A stretch of DNA of 64,000 nucleotides from Forficula auricularia (GCA_024734495.1 JALMQS010000873.1:227653-291652), one strand, 5' to 3'. Numbered from the stretch's first letter, positions 32,607 through 45,247 are shown. Numbers and translations are program-made. Notes: a model not told the origin generated them from the sequence alone.

Positions 32607-33004
32607 CGTGCTAAACAGGCATCTGATCTTTTATTTATGTAAAACCTACCTAGTATTTATAATTTAAATTTTAAAAGTTTCTAAAAAAATTTTCAAAAAT
32701 TTTCTTTACTAATGTTTTCTTTAAAACAGTAACTTTGCAGATTTAATAATTATTTTTCTCTGAAGTATTTACATATGTGAATTTGACTTAAGACATTGGC
32801 TCTGCACTAGAACTAACCAAGTATGCACACTTTAACTTTAAATCTAGAAATTTCAAAGAACCCATGCGTGGTTCGCCCCAATTCAGTGTCACTACAATAA
32901 GTCGAATTCACTGAATTGAAAATACTTACTCTATATATAATTAAGTTCTGTTCTCTAAATTGAATTTCTGTTTATTATTATTATTTAGTATCTTGGTGAT
33001 TAAA

Positions 33005-33530
33005 AGGTGAATGATGTTTAGAAAGTGTGACAACAAATCCCTTGACAAGAGCCCCATTAGAAGAAAAAGCTCCAAAATTGCACCCCTGATCGCTGCCAGG
33101 CGAGGACACGCCGTGGCTGGTTTTGCCGCGGTCGATGACCCTAAAACGGATTAAGAAATCTGTGAGCTTCGCTCCTCATCCTGGGAACTCGCGGAACCCT
33201 TCCCAATTGGCCAATGCACTCGTTTGCAATATCGATTTCCTACCATTTGTTGGACTGTTTTTTTTTTTTTTTTTCGATTTTATTTTTTTATTTTATTTTA
33301 TTTTTCCATTTTTTGTGCCTGGCTGGTTCCGCCGTTAAGCGCGAGCAAGGATGCGCGGCACTTCCGGTCTTCAGACACGCACTCTCCTCTCAGGGCACGT
33401 ATGCACGCAAATTCGGCCACGGTGCATCGGCCGTGCGGAACCTCGCTTTGTTCCAAGCCCTAGACGCGCTCTTGGGAAATGACGATCATTTCTTTGACAA
33501 ACAACACGGTTTCTTTTTTTTTCCTTACCG
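33005..33530. other. G+C-richer island, possible exon or promoter region
   Basis: The composition departs sharply from the flanks. The plus strand has an ATG frame of 47 codons (MMFRKCDNKSLDKSPIRRKS then SKIAPLIAARRGHAVAGFAA) and an overlapping frame with KRIKKSVSFAPHPG. The minus strand reads GKTSHGVSSPGSDQGCNFGA in a frame of about 53 codons. Competing frames prevent a call; no family is recognised. A T-rich tract at 33250-33310 splits the island. Confidence 0.3.
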
Positions 33531-33779
33531 GAGGAACAATGAACTTTTGCTCGGAGATTTTTTTTTTCTAATACAACGATATTATTTATTTGAATCCTTA
33601 CTGAGTCCAATCTCATTAAGTGCCAAACTAGAGTTCATCCAAATATAGATTTTTGTTACAGTTATATTCTCTATACAAAATATACACTATTCTCTTCAAT
33701 AATATTTCATTTTTTCGATTTTTTTTTTAACTATAATTTCATATGGTCTATTCATAAACGATTGTACATTGTATTTATA

Positions 33780-34127
33780 AGTAGTTGTAGGGAAATAAGG
33801 ACAATAGCTTATGCAAATGATTTTTATTTTTTGCCAACGTTTCGTCAACTTTGTTGACTTCCTCAGGACCCAAATTTACTTCTTTGCATATATTTGTCAT
33901 TTTATTAATATTCATTCTTAGCAAACACAGAATCTGGCCTGATATGTTTGCTAAGAATGAATATTAATAAAATGACAAATATGCAAAGAAGTTAATTTGT
34001 TTGAGCCCTGAGGAAGTCAATAAAGTTTACGAAACTTTGGCAAAAAATAAAAATCATTTGCATAAGCTATTGCCCTTATTTCCCTACAACTACATATTAA
34101 TTTAATCGATGGACATAAATAATCAAA
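33780..34127 (+). mobile_element. Fold-back retroelement, family B, 12-bp duplication
   Basis: Flanked by ATTGTATTTATA at 33768-33779 and 34128-34139. It shares the 3' tail ATCGATGGACATAAATAA and arms with 11433-11788. The left end reaches further out than in that copy. Confidence 0.82.
33833..33870 (-). ncRNA. Hammerhead ribozyme motif
   Basis: The minus strand reads GGTC, CTGAGGA, A, GTCAAC(AAA)GTTGAC, GAA, ACGT, T, GGC. Helix II is a perfect 6 bp; helix I has 3 pairs including one G-T. The plus-strand partner near 34005-34043 has GAAACTTT and a damaged helix II. Confidence 0.65.
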
Positions 34128-34174
34128 ATTGTATTTATACTTAATAAAAATTTAAATTAAAAAGTGAAAAAAAA

Positions 34175-34620
34175 AATTATTGTTGAAAGCAGCAGAGTTG
34201 TTGATTTTTACACGCTTTATATTAGCATCACCTGTATGTATGTATGTATCTATCTATCATTGTGACTTTTGTTCTGTTAAATTCCGCAAACATTTCTCTA
34301 TAAAAATAGTTGTTTACCTACTCAATTTAAATGAAATTATATAAAAATAAATACATTTCATTCTTGAAGGAGACAATAAGAGAGTGTGTCTTCTGCTGGA
34401 ATTATAAATTTTATTTATAACGAGACTATAATTTTGAGGGCTTTGCCCTCTTCATCAGTCTATTACAATTGATTCACAGGAATTATTAAATGTAATAAAA
34501 TTTATAATTCCCTCAGAAGACACACTCTTTTATTGTCTCCTTCAATATATAACAATTCTGCTACCCTCTGCAAAAAAACTTTCAATTCAACATTTCATTC
34601 TGTTAAATTCCGCAATCTTT
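34175..34620. mobile_element. Fold-back element (family D relative), decayed core
   Basis: The arms contain agagtgtgtcttctg and its complement, with a shared outer string gaaggagacaata (also at 46818). On the minus strand near 34425-34460 a CTGATGA, A, GAGGGC(AAA)GCCCTC unit is followed by AAAA where GAAA is required. Helix II is perfect, the core is not. The exact ends are uncertain. Confidence 0.5.
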
Positions 34621-34681
34621 TCTCTATAAAAATAATTAAGACTAAATAGTAAAAAAATAAATTATATTTTAAAAAAATAAA

Positions 34682-34832
34682 AAACACGCTTCTAAAAGTA
34701 CAAAATAATCTAATACTTATTCAAAAACCGTGGGGCACTTTGTCGAAATTAATTAAAAGTACATGTTTCTGCGCCCCACGCTTTTTGATTAAGTATTAGA
34801 TTATTTTGTACTTTTTAGAAGCGTTTTTTTTA
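34682..34832. repeat. Short fold-back, arms about 55 bp
   Basis: acacgcttctaaaagtacaa is mirrored by ttgtactttttagaagcgt, and gtggggc by gccccac. No hammerhead core is inside. MITE-like, family unknown. Confidence 0.65.
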
Positions 34833-37800
34833 AATATATTAACAATAAATCAGAGGGCGTCCTTTGAATGATGCAATTGGGAGTATTCATGTTCTGATGA
34901 AAAAACAAATAAAATATTTGTAAAAATAAAATTAAAGATGAAAGCTAAGCCTTGGAAACTATGGTCTCTAACAATTAAAATTATATAAATTATATAGCAT
35001 CCTTTTTGATTTGGACTTAAAAAAATTGTTGCCTATTTGTTTCATGTGTAAAAAATAAATCAAAGAGTGTGTGTTCTGAAAGATGTAAATATACATAAAA
35101 AATACAATTATGTAAGTATTATATCTATTAATTTAAGAATGTAATTTAGAAGATTTATCTTTAGCCACGGTTTAATATATTTGCTTGAAATTTTTACATA
35201 ATGCATTGAAGATGAAGACGAACCCTCCAAAAATGTTCTCCCAAATTAGTAAAATATAAACAACTATATGATTTATAAATATCCAAATTAGTACAAATTT
35301 AATAAATTAAAGCTAAACTTTAACATAAAGTACTAGTGTTTAATACTAACGTTAAAATGTCTGGATAAATGTTATTAAATGTTACATCTACGTTAAATTC
35401 GCGTGGTATTTTATAAAATATTTTAACATGGATTATTTTTTTACTTTGCTAAATATTTTTTAACAATTTTTGAGTTTAATTTAAAGCTATTCTCTTAGTT
35501 TGCCCCCTTTAATTTATTCCTATTATAATTATTTTTTAGTTTAGTATCTTTTCGAGATTTGAAATTATTTTTTTATTATTATTTTTTTTAATATATAATT
35601 AATTATAATTGACTTTTCAAGCTAAATTATTATTTAATTAAATAAAGTTATTCGTTCCAATAACGACTTAGGATTCAATACTTTTACGGTAAAAACCATA
35701 ACTTTACATAACTGTTTTCCAGACATAAAATTTATTATTAAATTTGACTATATCTAATTCTGCTTCTAATTTAATTAACAAAAAAATGTCGAGTGATTTG
35801 AATAAATGATTTTCTAATATTTTATAAAATATCTAAATTAACATTATCATGAATTCTAGGATTCGGAATTTTTCGTTAACATTCTTGTGTGTTTCACCTC
35901 AGAATCCCGGACTCTACATATATAATATATATATAGATCCTATAAATTATTAAGTTTTACCTTTGTCGCTATATTGTCATTAAATTAATCACATTTGAAA
36001 TAATGAAATATAAATTTCAAATATAATCAATGCAATGACCCTATAACGACAAAGTTACTGCATAATAATAATTCATATGATTTATCTTTCTAAAAATAAA
36101 TAATTGAATTCAAAAATTATTTTCTTAAATTAATTATTCACCTTGAAATTGTTTGAAAGAACAATCACTTATGAACTATTTGAAATTGCAGTAATGAATG
36201 AGGCACAACACAGTTTGCATATATTTTATATATAGAAAATATGACCCTCCCTAAAATAATCATCTACTTAAAATTATAATATAATTTTTGATTTCGTGTG
36301 AAGTGAATACATATAACTTAAAATTTTCAAGCTTCCATCTTATTTAGTTTAAGAGCTACTCTGCTCTTACAGACGGCCAGACAAACAGACTTTGTGGCGA
36401 CATTAACAGGGTTCCTTTTACGAAACTTTTAAAAAGAATCGTGGGATTCTAACGTCGAATAATATATGGGATATGTTCATTGAAGAACAAAAACCTTGTA
36501 CAATTAATTTTCTACAAAATTCTTCTACGTGGAGCGACTTATATAAGAGATTATATATGAATCATAATCAAAGAGTTTAAGCGAATACGCATTTCCTTTT
36601 ATTCTCAATTATCATCGGATCGAGCGGATTTTCAATGTTTAATAAAATATATAAGTTGGCATCTATCAATTTGATTTTTTACTTTATATAAATATACATA
36701 TTGAGGCTTTTTCACACTTGGTCCTTAAATAATGGATCATTTTACATTTCTATATACTATATATATAGAAGTGAAAAATGATAAAATGATATATATATAT
36801 ATATTTTTTCTTTTATTCTTTTTGAAAAAACGACTTATTAATGATTATCTTGATACATGTCAAGGCTGGAACAAAAAATAAAATAAAATAGTTAACGTTA
36901 ACCTCCATGGGAATATGAGCATTCGTGTCGTTAGATTTTTATTAGCTTTTTCATGACGAAAAGACAATCAAAAATGAAAAATATAAATGGTATATACCTA
37001 CTCGTATATCATAATATGATCAAAATAGACTTAAAATAGTATTAAGACCTACAAATTTGAGGTTTCTTTATTTCACCTCTAAATATTTACGATACATATT
37101 TTAAATTCTTTTGAATTTTAAGAATGGAAAATCAGTAATAATTTCATTTTTAAAGTATATCTAGTACGTGCCCTTGGAGGGTCCCCTCAATTTTTAAAAT
37201 AGATATTAATAAAATAATGCATTTTTCCTAAGAACTTAATTTTTAATATATGGTATATGCAGCAATTTATTTTTTTACCAATTTTACTATACGTTTTTTT
37301 TAATTTCGAGGGGACCCCCTAAAGGCTGCACCCTGTGCGAGTGCACCTGTTGCACCTGTCTGGGTACGGCACTGTGTAGATAATAGTAATTTAATATTCT
37401 TGATTGTGTTATTATAAAATACAAATACAATGAATAATGACGATTTATGCTTAAACTTTTTTTTTAATGTATTTATTTTTATATTGATATATAAAATAAA
37501 ACATTTTAATTAATATAAGCTAAGAATATTATGTAGATTAATTTTGGAATCATGAAATTTAATTTTTTAGCAATTTGCGAATAAACATTTCTGGTCTTAT
37601 ATATTTCAACATTTTTTTTTTTATTTGATAATTGGTAAGGTCAAATAATGAATGATTGATCGGAAATAGCTATTGAATGAATTCTTTCGGTGGAACAATA
37701 TTTAAATATAAGGTAATGCATTATTTGCAGTTGAGTACAAAAGCCACCGACATTTATTTCCTATTTAGAAAAGTTGATTTTGAATATTAATTTTTTAGAA

Positions 37801-37920
37801 TTGATTTTAATGTGTCAATAAAAAAATGAATGCAATTTATAAATTGTTTTAAATTTCCATTCCACTTTCCCCTTGAAAGTGTTATGATTCTTGAGGAGTA
37901 GAATGGATGATGGATGCTTT
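34833..37920. other. A+T-rich stretch without recognisable gene
   Basis: Only an old dispersed repeat piece at 36230-36420 (ending near aacagggttcc) and small local palindromes around 36740-36800 stand out. Could be intronic or intergenic. Confidence 0.4.
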
Positions 37921-37924
37921 TTTC

Positions 37925-38942
37925 AACCGACTTCAAAAAAGGAGGAGGTTCTCAATTCGACTGAATTTTGAACCGATTTTGATGATTTTTTTTGCATTGG
38001 GTTCAGTATAGTTTCCGATTGGTACCATATAAATTTAATTGGTATTGGACCTTTTATGTTATGTATGTTTGCGCATAACTCCTTTGTTTATAAACCGATT
38101 TTAATGATTCTTTCTTCGTTTGGATCAGTATAGCTTCAAGATAGTCAGGATACCTAATATTTATTTTTTGTATGTACAGCGAGAACTTTTTGCCACGTGG
38201 ACCGATTTCGATGATTCTTTTTATATTGGAAAGGGGGTACCTTAGTGGTGGTCCCATATTAATTTGGTCAAATTGTGATGATATGATCAATGACAAAATA
38301 ACGTAAATCTCCAATTCTTATGAGCAAATAATCGAAATTAGAATAAATAAAATCTTTTATTAAAAAAAAAAAAAACAATCTTAAAACGTTCATTTAAAAC
38401 CCTCAAACGTTTCGAGAGAATTTCTATATTTATGAATTGAATTATATTATCATTTTCTGATTCATTCGCCCGACGCTTTCTCTTACGAGATGCATACAAA
38501 ATATTATCTTAAGTCACTATTAATAACATCATTAAAAAGAGAAAATAAAAATAATTTTTATAAAAAAAACCGACTTAAAAAAAATTAAATGCAACAAATA
38601 AAATAATAAGAACTCAAAAATCAAATAAAATGCACTAAAATGTATAAAATAATTATCTAATTTAGTTACAACTAAACGACGATTTACCTCTTTTATTTTT
38701 TAATTTTAATGTGAAACAAGTGACCTAGAAATCTTAACTCATAGTAAATGAATATTTCATATAATATTTATTTACTTTTAACTTTATTAAAGATGTTTCA
38801 CCTTGCACCAACACCACAATCTCTATTAATTATGTTTAGTTGTAACTAAATAAGATAATTATTTTAAACCTTTTAGTGTATTTTATTTTATTTTTGAGTT
38901 CTTATTATTTTATTTGTTGCATTTATTTTTTTTGAAGTCGGT
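37925..38942. mobile_element. ACCGACTTCAAAAAA element with nested fold-back remnant
   Basis: Starts AACCGACTTCAAAAAAGGAG and ends GAAGTCGGTT. A family C arm end (gtgaaacaagtgacctagaa ... aacaccacaatctctatta) has inserted at 38690-38835, between the two halves of the ttagttacaactaaacgacg palindrome. The CAAACGTTTCGAGAGAA hammerhead-like remnant is at 38404-38420. Confidence 0.7.
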
Positions 38943-39039
38943 TTTATTTTGCCATATAGCATCAACGGATTTTGAGTGCATCCTAAGAAAGGGGGGGAGA
39001 TAATTTGGGAAGGTAGGTGAAAAGAAGAAGAAGAAGAAG

Positions 39040-39640
39040 AAGAAGTTGGAGGTGGATTGGTGGTGTGGTGGTGTGTTGGACTCTAGGGGCGGTGAGTTCA
39101 TTTGCTTGACACTTTTGTTTTCACTGGAGTGGAGCGGGTGGTCGGTGGGTCGTGGTGCGCAGTGGTGCGCAGCCAACCAGATCCCCGGTGAGCCTCTCCG
39201 CTCTTCTCTTCTTGAGTTCCCCGCCGCCGCCACCTGCAGACCTGCACTCTTCTTCGGCTCCGAGAGCCTTCGCCACTTAGTCCTGGCCAGGAGCTGCTTC
39301 AACAAGTACCTGCCGTCCCCGTTCCATGAATGGCACTAGAAGAATTCACGGGCTTCTTGAGACCATCCCGTGGATCTTCAGTGGCATACATGGCGCGGGG
39401 CCTTTCCGCCGAGCGTCTACATCCAGTTTATCTGCTTCCTCCAGCCCTTGTGCCCTTTGCACGTATTATACTTTTGGTTTAGAACGTGCAACGGGCCTTT
39501 ATCTTTTTATTGTGCGTGTCCAAAAACAACTGGTGCGAGAAACAACTCTTGCTTTAACTATTTTTTGTGTTCTTATCTATTTTTTGCGTTCCATTCTCTT
39601 CTTTCGTTCTATAAAATAGATTACCAACCTTAGTAATCTA
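39040..39640. other. G+C-richer island with competing frames; possible exon
   Basis: The plus strand holds an ATG frame of 97 codons at 39326-39619 (start MNGTRRIHGLLETIPWIFSG, C-terminal hydrophobic segment) and an upstream frame ending FHEWH. The minus strand has an ATG frame MYATEDPRDGLKKPVNSSSA that ends at CAG|GTACTT. A plus-strand donor-like CCCG|GTGAGC lies at 39184-39190. GC-rich third positions suggest coding or a promoter, but strand and frame cannot be fixed. The GAA repeat at 39022-39042 borders it. Confidence 0.3.
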
Positions 39641-39687
39641 GCTTGTCTTCTTCCTTCGTTTTCTATCTTTCTCTTTTTGTCCAGTAC

Positions 39688-40121
39688 GATCTTTCTTAAA
39701 TCTCTGCTTTTTCAATGAGTAATTGATTCTAATAAAAACAATGCAACCAGCTGATCATCAAGGATTGGCTTGAGTTTGTTCTTCTTCCTTCACATTTACT
39801 TATATCTTCACCATCAACTTCAACATTTTTTGATCTTTCTTAAATCTCTGCTTTTTCAATGAGTAAATGATTCTAATAAAAACAATGCAACCAGCTGATC
39901 ATCGAAGATTGGCTTGAGTTTGTTCTTCTTCCTTCACATTTACTTAATATCTTCACCATCAACTTCAACATTTTTTGATCTTTTTTAAATCTCTGCTTTT
40001 TCAACGAGTAATTGATTCTAATAAAAACAATGCAACCAGCTGATCATCGAGGATTGGCTTGAGTTTGTTCTTCTTTCTTCACATTTACTTAATATCTTCT
40101 CCATCAACTTCAACATTTTTT
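39688..40121 (+). repeat. Minisatellite, three copies of 144-145 bp
   Basis: Units start with gatctttcttaaatctctgc at 39688, 39832 and 39977, with only a few substitutions between copies. Each contains aacaatgcaaccagctgatc. The array lies just downstream of the G+C-richer island. Confidence 0.95.
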
Positions 40122-43100
40122 GATATTGCCATTGAATTAAGTATCGCCTTTAAATGTTTCGAGGGACTCAAAGGAAATGCAAACTGTTCATCTGTTTATT
40201 TTTCTATATAATCGAAATTTTTAATAGCTTTGGAGAAAGAAAAAGTAACCTGTCATGAAAGTATCACCTGCTACTATAAGTATACTGTATTCTTCTTAAT
40301 TTGACTTGATCATTTTTATTATTTAATAGAGACTCGATTAGTATTGTCTATTGTCTATTGTCTATTGTGAATTGGTATAGGATAAGTTGAAAGATTTTCT
40401 TACCTTTTTCCAACCACAATATGAATAATTAGAAATCTGAGTTAAGTTTGGAAATGTTTCTGCTACCTATGCTAACTTTTTGCTACCGAGGTGAATTTTA
40501 GTGACTAATTAATGAATTAATTTGTATTATTTATCGATAATTTAAATTAGGAATGAAAAAGGACTAAAGAAAAGTTTCTTTACTTAAATCTATAAAGCAA
40601 TTGATACTTATGTTTGCTACTTACACGAATTGTATTCACAATCTGGCCATGCGAGTTCAAAAGTTTAAAAAATTGTGACACAATTAATTCTCATAGTATC
40701 TATCCTTGGACTGTGAAGACAATGGATTCTATGTTCCCATGGCAATCAGAAATTGCCACTCGTTTCTGAAGAATATTTTAAAAATTCTCAATGTATATTT
40801 TAATATTGAATCTATTCTGACCGAGCTGAAATTTTTCATCTAAGACTAACCATGATGTAGACTGAAGATTTATTTTTATTGAATACACAACCTTTCAGAT
40901 TGCTGAACCAATATCAGCTCCATCTTCATGTCTGATGCTCTATTGTTTCTTACTTCGAATGATTATTGGATAACAGCTTAAGTTGTATCGAATGGAAAAT
41001 TCATCCAGCTTTCTGACAACATTATATGTTCAGATCCAAATCAAAATTCGTAAATGACGTATTCGACCAGGATCTAGAGAACCGTTGATACTCGGAGAAT
41101 AAACAGGAAATTCTGTGACTTCTAGTCTTCTGGAAGATATTAGTGGCCTCCCTTCCTGCGTAGTCTATTATTCGAAGAAAGATAGAATAAAAGTGGAAAC
41201 TTTCTTTGAAATAAAAACAAACAAGGTAGACATGTAAACAAAATAAATTAATAATTGATTTTCGAAATTAAAAAAAAAAAGTTGCTATTAAATAAAACAA
41301 AAAATCAGTTCCCACTGTTGATCGAGAGCTTTATAGACAAAAAACATTCAAACTAAAGAGTTTATGTTCCGCTTTGACTCCGATAAGTTACTGATCTCTA
41401 GAGACTTTAACGCCTTCAGGAGATATTTCGAACATCAACTGTACCTACAGACAGCTATGTATATGAAAACATAAATTATTAAAGCATCGCAATTTATATT
41501 TTGAATCTTTCTTACGAAATAATAAAATAATGAATATTTAATTATAATTCTAAACCGGAATATACAGTATCTAATCCAATATTTTTTCATTTGGTTTAAT
41601 AGAAAAAAGGCCCTCGAAGTGACTCTATTGAGAGGTTATCTCAAACGTTAGAAAGTCTTATTCTTTAAAAGTTTAGGGCCTTATTTCTAGAGAAAATATT
41701 TCTCTCCATTGATTTCGACCAGAAGATTTTCTTAAAATGGAAAATATATTGGCCCTGATTTCGATTATTACGAGAGATACACAGTATTAAATATATATAT
41801 TTTTTTTAATTAAGTCCAAGAAATTGACAATTTCATGAATTTATGGATTAACATATCAGACAATTATCATTTTATAACTTGATTATGATAAACATTGTTA
41901 AAACTTAGCTTGTACTATTAAAAATGTTATCCATTTTGATGGGAATATCTCAACACAAATGTCTAGGTTTTTTCATCTGAAACTCTTCAACTGATAAACA
42001 ATGCAACCACCGGAGCATAAAATCCTCAATTAAAGTATATTTTATGAAATAACATACCCGAACGTTCGAAACTTCTTGATTCAAAACCTCAACAGATAAA
42101 CAAGAATTAAATTAAATATAAGGACAAAAACAGCAGCATAGCATTAAAATAACAAAAGATCAAATCTCTTCCTTGAGTCCTGCTGCATGGATATTGTAAT
42201 TAAATATACGGTATAATAATAGAGAAAATATTTTATTTATTACCAGTAATATATACACATACAGAAATGAACAGTAGCGGGTTTTTGTTAAAAATTCTAT
42301 ATCATTATAAATTTTGAACTGCAATCTGCAATATGATTATAACAGGATAAACAGTTATTTTGGAAGGTGTCTTTTCTTTATGTTGAATTCTTCTGGACAG
42401 TTATTCTAGGCTTGAAAAAAAGAAGTAAATGAAATTTCAAAAAGAATATCAAAATAAATAAAAAGTTTTCTAACAGACAATTAGAACATGATAGAACGTA
42501 CATTAATTAGTTATTTTATTAATTTAAATTTTAGATAAATATTTAGAATTTAAATCATCCATTTCAATAAATCAAGATTGATAATTCTTCGTTTAAGTAT
42601 TTTATGATAAAAAATTCTGATCGCCGCGGTTTATAAGCCAAGATTTGAATGCATATTTTTTTCTTCAAAATGGAAAATTTTTATTCTCTCATTCATCCAA
42701 AAAGCTTGAAATTTAGACAACTAGAGGAAAAATGATTCTCCAATGATTTCGAAGATAACATTTTATTTATTTTGAAGTTAGTTGTATCCAAAAATCCAGC
42801 ATTTACAAAACAATATACCTTCCATTCTAATTTCCCATGAGAAAATTTAATCCAGCCTTAGTTTTAAAAGTAAAATTGTTTAAATCACTCTGCGAGGTGC
42901 ATTGGGAATCATGGTTGTAATGTCGTTGGTTTTTGTCCGTTGAAGACAACGGGAAAGCCACCAAATCTTCTATGATTATTTTCCATAACAATTGAAATAA
43001 GCGAATTCATGTTCTTTCTTTTTGTACTTTATGAGGCCAGCCAGAAAGTTATCAAACTAGATCTATTTAATAGAGCCTGAAGAAATTCAACGGAGCGTAT

Positions 43101-43428
43101 GGCGTCAACTTTTTACATTTTTAATTATCTTGATTTTTAATTATATACGAGTATATGCATATAACTTATTTCATATAGATTAAGATGTTTCATATGTAAA
43201 AATTCATAGGAAAAAAAGGTTTTAAAAAATCTACACGGCTAGTTTATTTTTCTATATTAAATAAAATAAGTTAAAAAAATTGCATGTTATATATTTACTA
43301 TATAATATTTATATTTTCAAGATCTCAATCGTGTAGGTATTCTTTGTTTAAAATTGACACACAGTTTTGAAATCTCTTGCTTTTTGAGTAACAAATGAAT
43401 TATATACTATATTATACTATTGAACATC
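40122..43428. other. Longest repeat-poor stretch, no gene supported
   Basis: About 3.3 kb of A+T-rich DNA with no fold-back, MITE or LINE that I can see and no frame above 60 codons. It may be intron or unique intergenic DNA. Confidence 0.45.
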
Positions 43429-43769
43429 GTTTCTCAACCTTTTTCACACAGTCCAAGGACTGGCTAATAGTATGGTAAAAATATTCTGATTACCTTCTAA
43501 ATAAGTCTCCACAGATATCTGAAGTTGGAGCCAAATAAAGGAGATTTAGTTAGTTCTTGATTTGGTGAACAACTAAGAACATTGTCTCCCCTTACCTTGT
43601 GATAATCGTTTTAATTCTATAAGTGCTGCAATATTTGATATATTATTTAATTACTGCGACTTAAAGAAGGAAAATTTGAGATAACTCAACTGCAGGTATG
43701 GCAATAAAACTTGAGCAAGATGCGAGGTAGATTTCACAAAAAAAGAAATAAAACAAAATTGAGATTTGA

Positions 43770-43808
43770 ATTCGATATATTTCGGGGGTGAGCCCATCAT
43801 CAGGAGTC
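43770..43808 (-). ncRNA. Hammerhead motif, short helix I
   Basis: The minus strand reads CTGATGA, T, GGG(CTCAC)CCC plus one C, GAA, ATATAT, C. Adjacent bases pair for only 2 bp (TC with GA), so activity may be low. Confidence 0.55.
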
Positions 43809-43828
43809 AAAGAAAACTGTTTTCTTTG

Positions 43829-43866
43829 ACTCCTGATGATGGCTCACCCCGAAATATATCGAATTC
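43829..43866 (+). ncRNA. Hammerhead motif, short helix I
   Basis: CTGATGA at 43833-43839, T, GGCTCACCCC, GAA at 43851-43853, ATATAT at 43854-43859, C at 43860. It has one G fewer in helix II than the minus-strand partner. Confidence 0.5.
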
Positions 43867-43997
43867 AAAACTCAATTTTTGTTTTATTTCTTTTTTGTGA
43901 AACCTACCTCGCATCTTGCTCAAGTTTTATTATTATATTAAATGTTTCACCAAGAACCAACACCTAACTCCTTAAAAGTTATTGCAGGTATGGCAAT

Positions 43998-45240
43998 GAA
44001 TACCCCATAGTGGTATATGACATTTCTGGAACAAGCCTTTTGGAAATATAATTTTTTATTTATTTATATACTAAATAAAATCAATACTTGTTACCAATGA
44101 CGATAAAATGTTAATGAACAACAAAAATATTTGCTTGTTTGGAACTTCATGTTGGGGCTCAAGTATAAAATTACTTTACTTTCAATTATATTCAGAACAA
44201 AAGAGAAAAATACTTTGGAGATAAAATTATTTTCATTTTATAAATCTTCTTATTAAAGATAATTTTTTTGTTTCTATAAATAAGTTATTCAACAACAAAA
44301 TTGAATTATATGTGTGCTTTAATCAATATAACATTCCTTGAATCCAATTTTATTCAGACTAAACACTTATTTTTTCTCTGGAGATTCTTTTTTTTTTCAT
44401 TTTATAAAATCTTCCTAGTGAAGTTAATTTTTTCCAGTAAATAAACAACGGTTCTTTTCATTCACTCCCACTAACGACGTCGGAAATTATTTTATTTAGT
44501 TGGTTTTTTCATATAATTCAGTATTTTTCCTATACTTTTTTCCACCTGCGGACAACATCAACGTCGCGGTTAAGAAGCAATGCTTTAAAATAATTATTTT
44601 AAGCGATTGATTTATTTTTGCTTTTTAAATATTTAATAATTTTAAGAAAATGAATTTTGATGGTACGCTGTCCAGAAATCTTAGTAATATGGCAATTTTC
44701 GTCAGTGAACAGATTAAGCTAGAAAGCTGAAACACAGGGGCTTAGTCTTTTACAAACATGTCTGCTAAATTTCACCTTATTACTACGGTTTGATAGCTCT
44801 CCTGTGGCAGTTCGATTTTCTTATTTTTTCCCGCATTTTTCATCCGAGAATTCTAAAAATAGAAAGCCAAATATCTAATTAATTCTTTGTTTTGAAAATA
44901 GAAACAGCAAGAAAGAACTTTTAACGAGTATTCTTTATTGAATTATGGCCGTTATTGGAAACCAAAAAGAGAGATAAAAAAAATAATACGTGAAAATGAT
45001 TTTTTTCCCACTTTTTCGACATTTCTAAAAAACCCGAAACATTGTTAAGCAGATGATATCACCCTCCATAACACTCAATCCTCACAAAACAATCGCGTAA
45101 ACATCACTTTCTCGATCAAATTAGATTTAATATTAAAATGAAACAAAATTCCAAACGTTGTATTTTATTGTAAGATTCTTTGGATGAGAATATTTCTGCA
45201 GATTTTCTTTATAAGAAAGTCTGCTCTGCTTGGCTGCGTT
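43998..45240. other. A+T-rich DNA
   Basis: 43430-44580 is bordered by decayed hAT-like ends (cgtttctcaacctttttc; ggttaagaagcaatgc), which may delimit an old hAT element around the 43706 insertion. No gene is seen. Confidence 0.35.
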
Positions 45241-45247
45241 TCCTTAC

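Larger units (their letters stand above)
31906..32706 (-). mobile_element. Expanded family A element: five tandem units plus one inverted
   Basis: Flanked by TACTAATGTTTT at 31894-31905 and 32707-32718. The left end has the family terminus in reverse (gggagaatggtgtaggttct). Inside, a 108-116 bp unit beginning TTTCACATAAATAAAAGATC starts at 32021, 32129, 32245, 32353 and 32461, and an inverted unit closes the element. Within units 2 and 5 the segment that carries CTGAAGATGGGC is flipped relative to units 1, 3 and 4. Confidence 0.8.
43706..43982 (+). mobile_element. Fold-back retroelement, family A, 15-bp duplication
   Basis: The flanks TGCAGGTATGGCAAT at 43691-43705 and 43983-43997 are identical, the longest duplication in this window. 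The arms fold around 43815. The right end has the full family terminus (GTGAAAC, AACCAACACC, CCTTAAAAGTTAT), and the left is truncated. Confidence 0.88.

Noticed and set aside
33214..33648. 144-codon plus-strand frame with phenylalanine runs
   Set aside because: Long poly-T tracts make the phenylalanine runs. The frame crosses the island and the T tract without a consistent coding character.
43430..44580. Complete old hAT element around the 43706 insertion
   Set aside because: Ends CATCGTTTCTCAACC-like and GGTTAAGAAGCAATG are suggestive, but no octamer duplication is visible; left as a remark only.
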